Of a stretch of DNA of 64,000 nucleotides, positions 48,101 through 56,467 are shown in pieces (positions within the stretch are counted from its first letter, which is position 1; each line of letters starts with the position of its first letter). Below the pieces are notes generated by a model that ran no database searches, was not told where the DNA came from, and saw only the letters and a program-made list of their open reading frames with translations. Made by a program: the position numbers and the translations under genes. This stretch comes from Bostrychus sinensis (Eukaryota; Chordata; Actinopteri; Gobiiformes; Eleotridae). The stretch spans positions 21,712,403-21,776,402 of the forward strand of contig CM036243.1 of NCBI GenBank assembly GCA_020698575.1, read 5' to 3'.

Positions 48101-49498
48101 ACATGGTGGCTCAGCAAGATTTAACTCAGTGTTTAAATTTAGACCTTAATGTTATATATTATAATGAAAAAATAAAAAGTCTAATGATTTTTGAAAGCTG
48201 TTAAATACCCTGTTTTGATAATGAGAATCAAAAAAGCATGTTGATGGTTTAAACCAGAATCTTCTAACTTTTCTTAGTGGAGTTATGAAGAGACTGACTG
48301 AGCTTGTGTCTGTTTGAGTGCCACGTCCAAAGCCTTCCCTTCCTTCAAAAATCTCTCGGAAATTTATGTTCCTTCTACATTTAAACCATAACTGAAAATA
48401 GTTGCGGAGGATGAGAAAAGTGGCCATGGACACTTTTGTTTTGTGTGTTATTTTCACAACCTTTATGAGTGGAGATCAAATCTCCCTTGTTTATTTATTT
48501 TAAGTATCAATATAATTTAATTAATACATTTTATTTATTTGTTTTAATTTTAAATATTTACATTTTCAATAAATCCTGCCCAAATTCAGTGTGGACATGT
48601 TGCGGTAATGAGAATTTTACCCTAAAATATTTAAAGATACAAAAAATTATAAATTTATAATAATTAGCTGGCCTCAGGATCGAATTCACAATCTCCTTGT
48701 TGGTAAGCAAGAGCACCAAGAAGTTTAGTTTTCAATAGTGTAATCTAGCCTTCTGTAAACTCCAGAACAAATATTGTTATAAATGGTTAAAAAGTATCTG
48801 ACTAACCTTATTCAAGTTGGATGTCTGCTGTGGTGCACCAAGAGTAGCATGAGCTCCCATCTGCGGACCTTGGGTAAGTGTCTCTGCCAGGGCACTTCCT
48901 GCTCCTCCTGGCGGCGCTGCCTGCATTGTGGGCCCCTGGAAGTGCATGCCTGCACCCCTGCCTCGTCCGGCCCCGGGTCCAAGACCACCATTCATCACTT
49001 GGCCAGGTTGGGCCTGGAGGCCTGGATGACTCTGATTATTGTTCATCATAGCTTGGTTGAATCCTGTTGTGTTCAAGCCCATTGGTGCTGTATTGTTGTT
49101 GTTCTGTCCTACAACTCCTGTTGGTGTTCCGGCTTTCTGAGGCTGTGGGGAAGGGTGGTTGTTAGGTGAGCCCTGGCTTAGAGGACTTTTGCCCAATTGT
49201 GGGGCCAGCTGAGCCCCCATGGTACCAGGCTGAGGGCTGGCAGAGTTTAGCCCCGTGCCTGTGATACCAGTGGTGCTCCCACGAAGCAGTTCTGAGAGTT
49301 GCTTGTGCTTAGCCGCTGCATCAGGGACAACGTTGGCACCTGTGGCTCCCCCAATGCTTCCAGGTGTCCCACCAGGTCCACCACCTGCTGCTCCTCCATT
49401 GGAAGGCATCCCACCCATCAGGCCGAGGTCACCACCGTTAGGGATCAACTCATCTGGCAAGTCATTCTCTAGATCATCCCAGGATAACGAGCCCAGAT
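15295..49498 (-). CDS. crebbp: CREB-binding protein, lysine acetyltransferase (exons 2-31; frameshift in last exon)
   Basis: Thirty coding exons with matching phases correspond to exons 2-31 of the 31-exon human gene. In transcript order the ends are 49498-48807, 38728-38549, 38381-38111, 37880-37767, 33847-33575, 33402-33303, 33143-33009, 32919-32802, 32704-32533, 32455-32390, 32253-32135, 26791-26579, 26366-26064, 25755-25576, 25140-24969, 23171-23053, 22961-22722, 22560-22472, 21033-20953, 20669-20613, 20102-20025, 19957-19890, 19618-19468, 19176-19030, 18929-18816, 18708-18543, 18433-18266, 18165-18004, 17917-17636, 17548-15295. Domains in order: TAZ1, KIX, bromodomain, PHD/RING region, acetyltransferase, ZZ, TAZ2, NCBD. 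The C terminus GDTLEKFVEGL is that of CREBBP, not EP300. Known role: nuclear co-activator that acetylates histones, including H3K27, and joins many transcription factors to the transcription machinery. Exon 1 is absent from the window. Exon 31 is one base out of frame as printed. Which teleost co-orthologue (a or b) this is cannot be told. Confidence 0.95.
15380..16900 (-). repeat. Glutamine- and proline-rich coding repeats (CAG/CCA tracts)
   Basis: The C-terminal half of crebbp exon 31 has many short CAG runs coding for glutamine, for example around 15766-15795, 15928-15940, 16019-16036 and 16330-16345. Their complement gives long leucine- or tryptophan-rich ORFs on the + strand that are not genes. 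Tract length differs from human CREBBP, as is usual here. Confidence 0.8.
17636..19176 (-). CDS. crebbp: crebbp exons 25-30: acetyltransferase core and start of ZZ
   Basis: Exon 25: FPYRTKALFAFEEIDGVDVC. Exon 26: RVYISYLDSIHFFRPRILRT. Exon 27: HIWACPPSEGDDYIFHCHPP, then RLQEWYRKMLDKAF; these hold the Trp and Tyr equivalent to p300 W1436 and Y1467, needed for catalysis. Exon 28 is acidic (IKELEQEEEERKKEE), and exon 29 holds the basic autoinhibitory-loop region (KKKNNKKTNKSKSSVSRANK). Exon 30 carries VFFVIHLHS to HHVETRWHCTVCE, the latter being the first half of the ZZ finger. The enzyme looks intact through this point. Confidence 0.95.
19468..23171 (-). CDS. crebbp: crebbp exons 17-24: bromodomain and PHD/RING region
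   Basis: Exon 17: FKPEELRQALMPTLESLYRQ and DPESLPFRQPVDPLLLGIP. Exon 18 continues DYFDIVKNPIDLSTIKRKLD and includes VWLMFNNAWLYNRKTSRVYK, with the acetyl-lysine-binding Asn of the bromodomain. Exons 19-23 give the Cys/His-rich PHD-RING module: YCCGRK then LCCYGKQLCTIP, YHFCEKCFNEIQGE, FVECKDCGRKMHQICVLHYE, FICDNCLKK. Exon 24 starts the acetyltransferase domain (RVNKYLKRQNHPEAGEVFVR). This module reads acetylated histones and regulates the catalytic domain. Very short exons (57-89 nt) match the human structure. Confidence 0.95.
21034..22471 (-). other. crebbp intron 19 with a MITE
   Basis: A non-coding intron between exons 19 and 20. Besides the MITE at 21776-22303, it holds AT-rich unique-looking sequence with no supported ORF. 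Confidence 0.7.
21776..22303. mobile_element. Non-autonomous DNA transposon (MITE), 528 bp
   Basis: Left end TACTGTATTTTCCAGACTAT and right end, reversed, TACCGTGTTTTCCAGACTAT form inverted repeats of about 28 bases with few mismatches. The CCAGACTATAAGTC core occurs at both ends. There is no coding capacity. TA dinucleotides at both borders fit a TA-targeting family, but the superfamily is not certain. Confidence 0.8.
23203..24816 (+). mobile_element. Degenerate Tc1/mariner transposon in crebbp intron 16
   Basis: The ends CAGTTGTGCTCAAAATAATA and, reversed, CAGTTGTGTTCAAAATAATT are inverted repeats flanked by TA (23201-23202 and 24817-24818), the Tc1 target duplication. The transposase is broken into pieces: MGRSRHCSEEQRTLIKKL (HTH), WTDEIRLF (first Asp), VFQQDTDPKHT (second Asp) and a last piece around PVEPLWDD (Glu). 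Stops and frame changes separate them, and an A-run at 23876-23897 interrupts the coding region. Non-functional copy, opposite to crebbp. Confidence 0.88.
24599..24623. repeat. TTTA tetranucleotide microsatellite
   Basis: About six TTTA units inside the 3' part of the Tc1 copy at 23203-24816. Confidence 0.85.
24969..26791 (-). CDS. crebbp: crebbp exons 13-16: Pro/Gln-rich linker with sumoylation-type sites
   Basis: Exon 13 (26791-26579) has GMSPSRVPPAQGMMAGH. Exon 14 (26366-26064) starts at a CAG run with possible NAGNAG acceptor choice and ends PPTTP at a GTGAGA donor. Exon 15 joins in frame as LSQPGPSLDNRVPTPAS, matching human. Exon 16 holds acidic and Lys-rich motifs such as VKKEEPEEKQEPMEVEDKKP, which fit the psi-K-x-E sites of the CRD1 repression region of CREBBP/p300. 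Reading past the exon 14 donor gives a stop after 22 codons, which helps fix the donor. Confidence 0.9.
27971..31669 (+). mobile_element. hAT transposon (broken transposase) with 8-bp target duplication
   Basis: The ends TAGGGGTGCAACGGGTCA and, reversed, TAGGGATGCAATGGATCA are inverted repeats. The flanks GTTAAATC (27963-27970) and GTTCAATC (31670-31677) are an 8-bp duplication with one mismatch. Transposase pieces on +: 28117-28542 (RPYSLVENKGFKNMVKEL, ALTTDGWMSRATESYMTV), 28560-29217 (CFAHVINLASQRGLK, DVPTRWNSTYDMLERYL), then after an insertion 30590-30720 (RFKSLSHLDL) and 30910-31298 (VARRYFAVPATSVPSVRVFS), the C-terminal dimerisation domain of hAT transposases. The last piece follows an intron-like gap with AG before it. 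Stops and frame changes make it inactive. ZBED-like family. Confidence 0.85.
29214..30592 (+). mobile_element. Second hAT fragment plus Harbinger fragment nested in the first hAT
   Basis: Begins TAGGGGTGGGAACGATAATC, a second type of hAT end, exactly where the outer transposase frame breaks. It encodes a BED zinc finger (VCKVCEMKIKYFGNTTNMRN, then HLTRYH) near 29530-29625. Transposase pieces follow at 29761-30174 (RPYSVVEGRGFRGMM, CDAWTSVATDLYVTVPAHFI) and 30178-30505 (MITRWNSALEMVERFLEQQ). At about 30509 it passes into 84 bases matching the left part of the Harbinger-like element at 35061 (TACACCAAGGCGACGATC), and then back to outer hAT sequence. No right terminus of the inner hAT is present, so a deletion probably joined the pieces. 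Confidence 0.75.
32135..33847 (-). CDS. crebbp: crebbp exons 6-12: linker and KIX domain
   Basis: Exon 6 contains IDPSSMQRAYAALGLTYN, conserved in CREBBP. Exons 8-10 encode KIX: RKAWHEHVTQDLRNHLVHKL, VQAIFPTPDPAALKDRRMEN, then DEYYHFLAEKIYKIQKELEE. Tyr and Lys residues that line the CREB-KID pocket are kept. KIX binds phosphorylated CREB, MYB and MLL. Exons 11-12 are short Met-, Gln- and Asn-rich pieces, and exon 12 (32253-32135) ends ITVPP before the donor. Exon 12 lies about 170 bases from the end of a large transposon stack in the next intron. Confidence 0.94.
35061..35720. mobile_element. Harbinger-like MITE, 660 bp, TAA target duplication
   Basis: The ends AGGCCTCCATACACCAAGGC and, reversed, AGGCCTCGATACACCAAGGC are inverted repeats of about 24 bases with one mismatch, flanked by TAA on both sides (35058-35060, 35721-35723). 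The terminal sequence is related to that of the elements at 27546-31961 and 54257-56467. A fragment of the same element occurs at about 30509-30592. A chance 103-codon ORF (35264-35575) has no family match. Confidence 0.85.
36139..36174. repeat. Poly(A) homopolymer, about 35 bases
   Basis: A long uninterrupted A-run inside the hAT-like element. It may be a retro-insertion tail or slippage product; its length is unreliable in sequencing. Confidence 0.9.
36458..37130. mobile_element. hAT MITE, 673 bp
   Basis: The ends TAGGGCTCGGCAATACGAC and, reversed, TAGGGCTGGCCGATAAATCG match at the TAGGGCT-gGC core. CTGGAACCTG occurs just outside both ends (36443-36452 and 37131-37140), an 8- to 10-bp duplication with a 7-base filler on the left. 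No coding region. Confidence 0.7.
37767..38728 (-). CDS. crebbp: crebbp exons 3-5: TAZ1 (CH1) zinc-binding domain
   Basis: Exon 4 gives PTADPEKRKLIQQQLVLLLH, then AHKCQRREQANGEVRACALP and HCRTMKNVLNHMTHCQAGKA. Exon 5 gives VAHCASSRQIISHWKNCTRH and DCPVCLPLKNASDKR. These hold the repeated HCCC zinc ligands of TAZ1, which binds CITED2, HIF-1alpha, STAT2 and others. All expected ligands are present. Exon 3 (38728-38549) is a Gln- and Asn-rich linker. Confidence 0.95.
39584..40810 (-). mobile_element. Tc1/mariner transposon nested in the element above
   Basis: The ends CTCACCGGCCACTTTATTAG and, reversed, CTCACCGGCCACTTTATTAG are near-perfect inverted repeats of about 27 bases. The transposase is on the - strand in pieces: MGKKADLSDFERGMVVGARW (HTH), then 40438-39896 with VRADRKATVTQITTCYN, VAWSYESRFLLRHSDGRVRI, DGGVMVWGIFSWHTLGPLVP and YFQQDNVPCHKA, and then in another frame WPPQSPDLNPIEHL. 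The second Asp and Glu of the DDE triad are visible. In the first position SDE is changed to SYE. Frames are broken; inactive. Confidence 0.88.
42205..42550. repeat. Dispersed repeat, copy 1 (also at 52310-52600)
   Basis: Shares in order with 52310-52600: GCATTTTAGACAAT, a CAGCAG...TGTAGTAAAAA stretch, AGACAAAACAT, CTCTGTTAGTGGT, CCCCTGCAGCACAGGG and CATCACACTGA. No coding potential. The parent element is not identified. Confidence 0.75.
45266..45835. mobile_element. hAT MITE, 570 bp, with 8-bp target duplication
   Basis: The ends TAGGGATGCACCGATACCA and, reversed, TAGGGATGCACCGATACCG form inverted repeats. The flanks TCTCAATG (45258-45265) and TCTCGATG (45836-45843) differ by one base. The interior repeats GATACGAGTACT-like motifs near both ends. 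No coding region. Confidence 0.88.
45912..46018 (-). repeat. Fragment of the hAT element found at 56781
   Basis: Read on the - strand it starts TAGGGTTGCACAATTTCAAA and continues GGAAATTTGCCATGGGAATA, matching the left end of the element at 56781-58464. Only about 105 bases remain. Confidence 0.75.
46016..46467. repeat. Possible non-autonomous DNA element
   Basis: AGGTGTAACAATATG at the left and, reversed, GGGGCTGTAACAATACAG at the right are similar, and the interior is rich in ATCGATT/ATCAATA-type motifs common in hAT MITEs. Borders are approximate. Confidence 0.45.
47041..47088. repeat. Near-perfect short hairpin (22-bp arms, 4-base loop)
   Basis: The inner arms GCAGTGTGACTGTA (47049-47062) and TACAGTCACACTGC (47067-47080) are perfectly complementary around TTGC. 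Pairing continues outward to 47041/47088 with one G-T pair and one mismatch. Not annotated as RNA because nothing else supports transcription. Confidence 0.7.
48807..49498 (-). CDS. crebbp: crebbp exon 2: N-terminal region
   Basis: Starts in the codon giving DLGSLSWDDLENDLPDELIP, matching the CREBBP nuclear-receptor-proximal N terminus. Then comes a Gly- and Ala-rich stretch with GGAAGGGPGGTPGS, which human CREBBP lacks at this place. It continues AAKHKQLSELLRG, an LxxLL motif that contacts nuclear receptors in the family. Later come GKSPLSQG, QVMNGGLG and GRGRGAGM, all conserved with human. It ends in phase 0 at AAT AAG. The acceptor needs one base from exon 1 to complete GAT. Confidence 0.93.
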
Positions 49499-51247
49499 CT
49501 AGACAGAAAAAATATGTAAAGAAAATGTCAGTATGAATTTTGAAGAAATACAGTATAACATGGCTACAACATAAAATAAAATTATAATGTGAATGACAGC
49601 TCAGACCTTGTATTTTAATGCACTGTTTCCGCGCCATTAATTTCTAAGTGATCGGCCACCACATCTCAATCTTGGCTGCCACAGTAAAACACCCCCTTTA
49701 AGTTCAACTGGCCCAGCCTCTGTGTATTGCACGTTTTAACATCAGAATAACTCAGAATAAGCTAACGTGGAGAAATAGACGCATTTCTTGATGTGTTTAT
49801 TTCAAATTCACTGCTCTTGGACTGTCCTCTCTCTCCCCACTGTGAGCGCTGCCATTCAACGGCAGCAGTGGCATAGGCAGCACGCTGCAGACACATCACA
49901 CTGATGCACAAACGCAGACTGAGGAGGAGTGGACTTGCACTTAGGTGAAAGCAAGGTGAAGCGGAGCAGAGGTGGTCAGCTCTGCTAAAGGAAAGCTAAT
50001 GAGTTAACAGCAGCCAACAGTTTTTTTCTTCAATTTTATGTTTACAATTAAAAAGTAATAATCATGGCTTTGATTCCACTTTTTGATTCATCTAAAATTT
50101 TGATTTTAATGTAATACGAAAGTGGCGATTTAATGTAAAGTCTTTCATTGCAAGGCTTAGTTGTTATTTATACAATAATAACTGTAATAATTTAAACAAA
50201 TAAACAGGCAAGTTGATATGTTGTAAGTTTTAAACAACTGAAAATGTCCAATTTCTTGCTGTGTGAGAGAGCAGTGTCTGAAATGCAGCTGCTCCAATGA
50301 TGAGAGCAGGAAAAACTTCTGTCCGTTTCTACAGGACTGTCCTGTATCTTCACACACTTCCACAACCTAGTTCTCTCATTTTGTCAGACTATTAGCAGTA
50401 AAATCACCTATTTTAAACTTCGCGCTGATTACAAAACTTTTTCAACTGACATTGATGCGCGTCACATGATGCACCGCAGCTGTGTGCTCTTTCAGCTTTA
50501 TTGCAAACCATGGTATGCACGCCCTATTTCCAAAGCACTAGCGGCATTTCCATGGTGTTAGGATGGATGAAATAAATATGGATAGTTTTGCCCGTTTGTC
50601 CAATGGATTAATTGCAATGTAAAACGACTGTATGGACTGCCAGTTTTGTGCAGGACATTAAATGCTACCGTTAGCTTAGCTCCACTATGAACAATGTTGC
50701 TGCAGTTGTTGCTGTCATTGCATGTTTGTTTTAGTTTTTTTTTTTTTTTTTAAATGGGTAGTACCTTTTAGGTGGTTATTCCTCTAAACTCCACTCTTGT
50801 AAGTGCACCCCTCAGCCACTCTGTAATCTGCTGCTGCACTGTCTTGTCCAGATCAAATAAAAGGGCTCTTAACTTATCACCGAGATCAACCCTATACTTA
50901 TTCATGATTCAACTTTAAATTCGATTTTTGGCACAGCCCTATCCAGCAACTCCTGCTGAGCAGAGAAGGAATATTTGTGTCACACCATCTTGATGTGTGA
51001 GAGTAATTCTGAAAGCTTCAGAGAACAAAAAATGGTTTGAGTAATTAAGAATGAGATGAGATAAAGAATATGTGTGTTGTGTGTCCTTTACTTAGGGGAT
51101 TCCTGAGCATTCAATACAGCATGTAAAACAAGTTGCTAATTTTCTCAACAAATATATTTCTGACATTGCAATTGACAATTTTCACCACTTGGATTACTTG
51201 GGTTGTCTGTAAAAACTATCCACAAATACAAACCAAAACAAATTAGC

Positions 51248-51790
51248 ACCACTCTGCACCTCATTTTTGGATATGGCATTTTTTTGCATTTTTGTTATCT
51301 AAAAAAACATGAATTTTGATGACAAAAAGGCCATAAAAATAGACAAAATGTTGATAAATGATAATAAACTTTATATTTGTAGTTAGGTCTGAAGTGGTAG
51401 AAAAGATTTCATGCGAAAAAAGTTTTAAAAAAATTAATAGACGACACTTATTTAGCAATTTTTATGAGTGCCCCAAATGGATCCCTAAGTTAACGAGTGC
51501 AAGTTTTTTTTCAATAATCTGTCCTTGCTCCAAAAATAAAAATGCATCAAACCCAATGTTGTTATTATTGACTTAGTCAAGGCTCTAATAATTTTTCCCC
51601 AAGTGATCCACTCTCCACCTCATTTTTGTATAATATGGCCTTTTTTGTGTTTTCGTCATCTAATAAAATTGGGCTTTTGATACAAAAAGGCCATAAAAAC
51701 ATACAAAAGATTTCATGTGGAAAAAAAGTAAAAATTATATTTGACAGGTTTATAGCGATTTTTATGAGATGGTCTTTAAGTTGACCAGTG
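51248..51790. repeat. Tandem duplication of a 170-220 bp segment
   Basis: Copies at about 51248-51470 and 51607-51775 (period about 360) share CACCTCATTTTTG, a run around AAAAAGGCCATAAAAA, AGATTTCATG, GCGATTTTTATGAG-like and TTAAC/GTTGACCAGTG-like strings in the same order. AT-rich, non-coding. Confidence 0.7.
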
Positions 51791-52309
51791 TATGTACATA
51801 TTTAAGATGCCCTGAGGGTTAACATTCAAATTTGACTGCGAAGGATGCATCACTTTAAAATTATTTCGCACCTAGCTTAAGCACTGGCTATGGGGAAAAA
51901 AATTGACAAAACATATTTTCTCTTGTTTAATGAACAAGGTGGGACATGGGTTTATATAAAAGTGGACCTACTTATTGGACACTGACTCACAATAACTAGC
52001 ATTGCTCTTTCATTACTTCAAATTCTCTACCACATGTTGCCAATCACCTTATTTTGCTGTCAACTATATGGAAAGTGCATGTGCGCATGTGTATCTGTCC
52101 AGGGACGAAGGGGTGTTCTGAAAACCACGAAGATTTGTTACAGCACCAGCCTCCATCACCACCACCAGCCCCTTTGTTTGGTGCTGGCAGGGCACTATGA
52201 TTAGAGCACAATCCACACAATTAACCTAATGACTGGATTATTATAAAAGGCAGGTGGTCTGGGGGTCCTCTCCCAGGAAATTTTAAACAAAACAGATGTA
52301 AATTCTTGT

Positions 52310-52600
52310 ATTCTGGTGCATTTTAGACAATGTTATATTTTCAGCAGACTACTGCATTGTAGTAAAAATATGGATACTGCTTATTTAGACAAAACATAGT
52401 TTATTGTAAGAACTTCTGAGCTGTCTCTACACTGCTACATAAACTAGACTTTTTATTTTTATTTAACTTTTGTTTTTGTCTAAATGTGTGACCAAGTTTC
52501 TCTGTTAGTGGTACCCCAGCGGAGCCCCAGCTCTGCTCCGCCCCTGCAGCACAGGGGCCCTGAGACTTCAGTCACATCACACTGACCCTGGACAGAGGAA
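52310..52600. repeat. Dispersed repeat, copy 2 (also at 42205-42550)
   Basis: Same ordered blocks as the copy at 42205-42550. It ends exactly where the foldback element at 52601 begins. Confidence 0.72.
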
Positions 52601-53960
52601 TAGAGTTGGGCAATATAAATTTTTTAATACCGTCTTCCCGTCCCCAAATTATACCGAGGTATAATCGTCTATCAACTTAATTAAGGCTAAACTTTAAAAT
52701 TGAGTTAAAATGATACTTTGAAAATGTAGGGACATCTATTGTTTTTTGGGCAAAAAAGAGGTGTAGTAAGTACAAAAAAATGTGTTTCTGAAGTGTTCAT
52801 TTGTAAAAACACAAAATATAAGAAGTTAGAAGCATCGGCCTTAAAGTTGAATAAATAAGTGTGCCATAAAAGCTTAGGAACATCTTTTGCCGTCACATTA
52901 AAATAATTACGCAGCGCACCTAAGCACGCGCAGTTACTGCACAGCACTCTTGCTCCGCGGTCTGTCAAACTACTCAAGCGGGACACACACGGAGGATATC
53001 TTAAGCAAAAAGAAGACTGTGCTCTCAAGAAATGAGGAATATAGCACTGTGTTTTAACGTGAAGCGCTACACACTGAGGACGTGGAAAGATCCTCCAACT
53101 ATGTGCCATGACGCACACCGCGCCCCTGGATAGACCTACTTCTGCTACTTTTTTTTATGCACGCTGAGGCATGAGAGGAAGCACATCCTGAACAGTACTG
53201 ATTCAGATGGGTGAACCCAGTAGAATAACATTAATAAACTTCCCAAATAAGTAGGGATTATGAGAAAACAAAATTGTTTGAAAGTCTCCCTCAGTGTTAT
53301 GTTACAGTTCAAAAATGCAAAGGCAGACGGCGGAAAGCCACGCTATTCTGATGAAGGATCAACAAATTATTTTAACAAGTGTTCGCATGCGTCAAGTCCT
53401 CAAACAGTGGTTTACAGCATCCACAGAATAGTTTTCTGCTGTGACTGTCACTGCTGTAGTCAGCGCGGCCACAGAAGCAGAGCGTGGTGTTGAAGCTCCG
53501 CCCGCCACGCAAAATGGAAAATAAATAAACTTCCTCGGATAACTATTTGAACAATGACGTCCACAACCCTCCAGCGCATTGTATTTCACATCACCGTGTG
53601 CTCCCAGACATTTAAAGGGGTAAATAAAGCGGAGAAGAAAGAGCGAGACCTGGAGCGAGGGGCGCAGAAGACGCGGATGTGTTGGAAGATAAACTGATGC
53701 ACCGGGTTTTGACCAGTTTCAAAATAACTTCTTATATGTCATGTTTTTTCAAATAAATAATATAATAAAAAACACTTTTTTTTACTACACCTCTTTTTTG
53801 TCCAAAAAACAATATATGTCCCTACATTTTCAAAGTACCATTTTAACTCAATTTCAAAAGGCAAGTTTAGCCTTAATTAAGTTGATAGACGATTATACCA
53901 TATATCCCGGTATAATTTGGGGGCAGTAGGGTATGAGAAAATGGATATCGCCCAACTCTA
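52601..53960. mobile_element. Foldback-type element with about 200-bp inverted arms
   Basis: The outer ends TAGAGTTGGGCAATAT and, reversed, TAGAGTTGGGCGATAT match. Long inner blocks are inverted copies: AAGTTGATAGACGATTATAC, GTACCATTTTAACTCAATTT, ATGTCCCTACATTTTCAAAG and ACACCTCTTTTTTG on the right arm all recur reversed in 52650-52770. The core of about 950 bases has short ORFs without family match. No exact target duplication was found. Confidence 0.82.
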
Positions 53961-54256
53961 TTCGGGACGCTGCGCTCATTTCCTCCACATTTTTTTCTGT
54001 CGCCGCGGAGACTGCATCATTTCGCACTCAAAGAGCGCCTTTTGAGCAAAAACACACACCGAAACCACTATACATTAACTCCACACTGTGTCCAATAGAG
54101 AAGAGAGGCATCTGGGCTGTGTTTTCTTTGATAAAAAATAGCTAAGGAGCTTCTGTTTTTAAGAAAAAATACAGGGGGCCAGGTGAAAACACCAATTGGC
54201 CATTGTGATGGAGAATGAAGGCACAAATGAGCTGATAAGTATGAGGGGAGAACTAA

Positions 54257-56467
54257 AGGTCGGGACACACCGGGGCGATCATCAGCCGTTGGACACGGTC
54301 GGATGGTTTGACGCAGTCGGCGACGTGAGTCTGTTTGGCGTGTTCCGCACCATCGGGCGTAGTGGGACACAGTTGGGCATAGTTCTGGCCAATTGAACAT
54401 GTCGAAACGGCGTCAGGCCTTCGTGCTCAATGAACGCTCTGATTGGCTGTGTGTCCTGTTCACAATTTGTCAAAAGCTAGAATTTAACATCAAAATATAA
54501 GGAACTTTCTGTTCCACATCTACAGTGAAGCCTGAAATTATTCATACCCCTGGCAAATTCTGACTTAAAGCTACTTTTATTCAACCAGCAAGTTTTTTGG
54601 TTTTTTTTTGGACAAGAAATGACACAGGCTTCTCCCAAAAGATAATAAGATGATGTACAAGAGGTATCACTGTGGAAAAAAATATTTCTCAGCTTTTACA
54701 CTTGAACAAAAAGTGGCATGTCCAAAATTATTCATACCCTTTGCAAATTGTCAGTCTGTGGGAAAATCCAAAGTTCTAGACCATTCCAAATAGTCCATGC
54801 TCTTCTAAAGCATCCCAATTACCCTGATTCATTGGAAATAGCTGTTTTAATCAACACAACAGGTGAAAAACAGAAGCTCTCTGCTGTTGGTTTGTGGACA
54901 GTCATGGCTAAGACAAAGGAGCTCTCTGAGGACCTGCGGCTGCGCATTGTGGCTGCTCACAAGTCAGGAAAGAGCTATAAGACCATATCAAAATGTTTTG
55001 AAGATCCAGAGGCTACAGTGCTAAGTATTATTAAAAAATACAAGACGTTATGCACAGTGACAAATCTCAGAGGATGTGGTCGGAAGCCAAAAGTGACACC
55101 TGTGTTGGCCAGGAGAATAGTGAGAGGGGTAAAAAAGAATCCAGGGATCACCACCAAGGCCATCCTGATGAATCTGAGATCTGCTGGTGGCAACATCTCA
55201 AGGCACACAGTCCAATGCACACTGCACACCGCTGGGTTCCACGAATGCAGACCTAGGAGGACACCACTTCTCCAGATAAGGCACAAAAAAGCCCGCTTGG
55301 CCTTTGCAAATGCTCATCTGGACAAAGGAGAAGACTTCTGGTCTTCTGTTTTATGGTCAGATGAAACAAAAATTTAATTGTTTGGCCACAATGATGTATC
55401 CTTCATTTGGCGTAAAAAAGGAGAAGCCTTCAGCCCTAAAAACACCATCCCCGCTGTCAAACCTGGCGGTGGGAACCTAATGTTTTGGGGGTGTTTTTCA
55501 GCTGGTGGACCGGGGAACCTAATCACAGTAAACGGCACCATGAAAAAGGAGCAATACATCAAAATTCTCAACATCAGGCAGTCTGCAGAGAAACTTGGCC
55601 TTGGGCACCAGTGGACATTTCAGCACGACAACGACCCAAAACACACAGCAAAAGTGGTGAAGAAATGGCTAGCAGACAAAAACATTAATGTTTTGCAGTA
55701 GCCAAGCCAGGGTCCTGACTTGAAACCAATTGAGAATCTGTGAAGGGAGCTAAAGATCAGGGTGATGGCAAAGAGACCCTCAACCTGAAAGAGTTGGAGC
55801 TCATTGCTAAAGATCAATGGGCAAAAATACCAAGGAGACATGCAACAAGCTGGTCAGCAATTATAGGAAGTGTTTGATTGCTGTAATAGCCAATAAAGGC
55901 TTTTCTGTTAATTATTGAGAAGGGTATGAATAATTTTGGACATGCCACTTTTTGTTCAAATGTAAATAGCTAAGAAGCTGATAAATATACTTACTTACTT
56001 TTATTCAACCAGCAAGTTAAGTCAGAATTTGTCAGGGGTATGATTTCAGGCTTCACTGTACTTCATTATGTTTCCACATCTGTGACGGTAATGTGTCACA
56101 GTGAGCTTACCTTAGCTTGTAGCCTCGTGCAGATAAATATAATCCTCCATTTGAGGCAAACAGCTACAATAATCCAATCCCTTTTAATCATTACTGTGAT
56201 CAGACCAAATACTTGAGTTAAAACATGCAGGTGTTGCCGAGTTTTATTTACTAGAGTTTAAATAACCGCGAAGTTTAGTGACTAGCGCCGCCTGCTGTTG
56301 TAAAACGTTATTACGTTTTGCACATGCACACTGCTTAGTCGTGGGTCTGAATCGCTCCAGTGTGTCTGCAGCTACTTTCAGTGGCGACAAGGGGAGACGT
56401 GAGGAGACAAGCAGTCACCCCACCTCTGCTGACAGTGGTCGGGCGTTGGGTTGGTGTGTCCCAGGCG
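54257..56467. mobile_element. Harbinger-like non-autonomous element, copy B, split by a Tc1 insertion
   Basis: The ends AGGTCGGGACACACCGGGG and, reversed, CGCCTGGGACACACCAACC are flanked by TAA (54254-54256, 56468-56470). Arms 54257-54520 and 56059-56467 align with copy A at 27546-31961, for example TTTGACGCAGTCGGCGACGT and TTTAGTGACTAGCGCCGCCT. The Tc1 element at 54523-56058 occupies a TA within it. Confidence 0.85.
54523..56058 (+). mobile_element. Tc1-like transposon with nearly full-length but inactivated transposase
   Basis: The ends CAGTGAAGCCTGAAATTATT and, reversed, CAGTGAAGCCTGAAATCATA lie at a TA duplication; the right end has a small deletion. The transposase starts at 54904: MAKTKELSEDLRLRIVAAHK, GYKTISK-type HTH, a GCGRKPKVT hook, WSSVLWSDETK (first Asp), FQHDNDPKHTAKVVKK (second Asp) and GPDLKPIENL (Glu), that is DD34E order. 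In-frame stops occur after DETKI (near 55375), after NVLQ (near 55699) and at the Trp after IENL (near 55741). It cannot encode active enzyme as it stands. Confidence 0.92.

Larger units (their letters stand above)
38729..48806 (-). other. crebbp intron 2 (10 kb), transposon-rich
   Basis: Holds a long-TIR Tc1 element with a second Tc1 inside it (39370-43460), a hAT MITE (45266-45835), hAT fragments and a hairpin (47041-47088). 43461-44690 and 47100-48806 show no supported gene or clear repeat family. 44690-45000 has scattered pieces of hAT-type ends (TAGGGCTGGGTAATATG near 44697). Confidence 0.65.

Noticed and set aside
48777..49637. Long reverse ORF with a Met at 49635-49637, possible crebbp start
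   Set aside because: The first 46 residues are hydrophobic intron read-through. A good acceptor at 49498-49500 and homology starting at DLGSL show that exon 2 begins there.
52705..53118. 137-codon reverse ORF
   Set aside because: It spans the left arm and core of the foldback element and has no recognisable domain.
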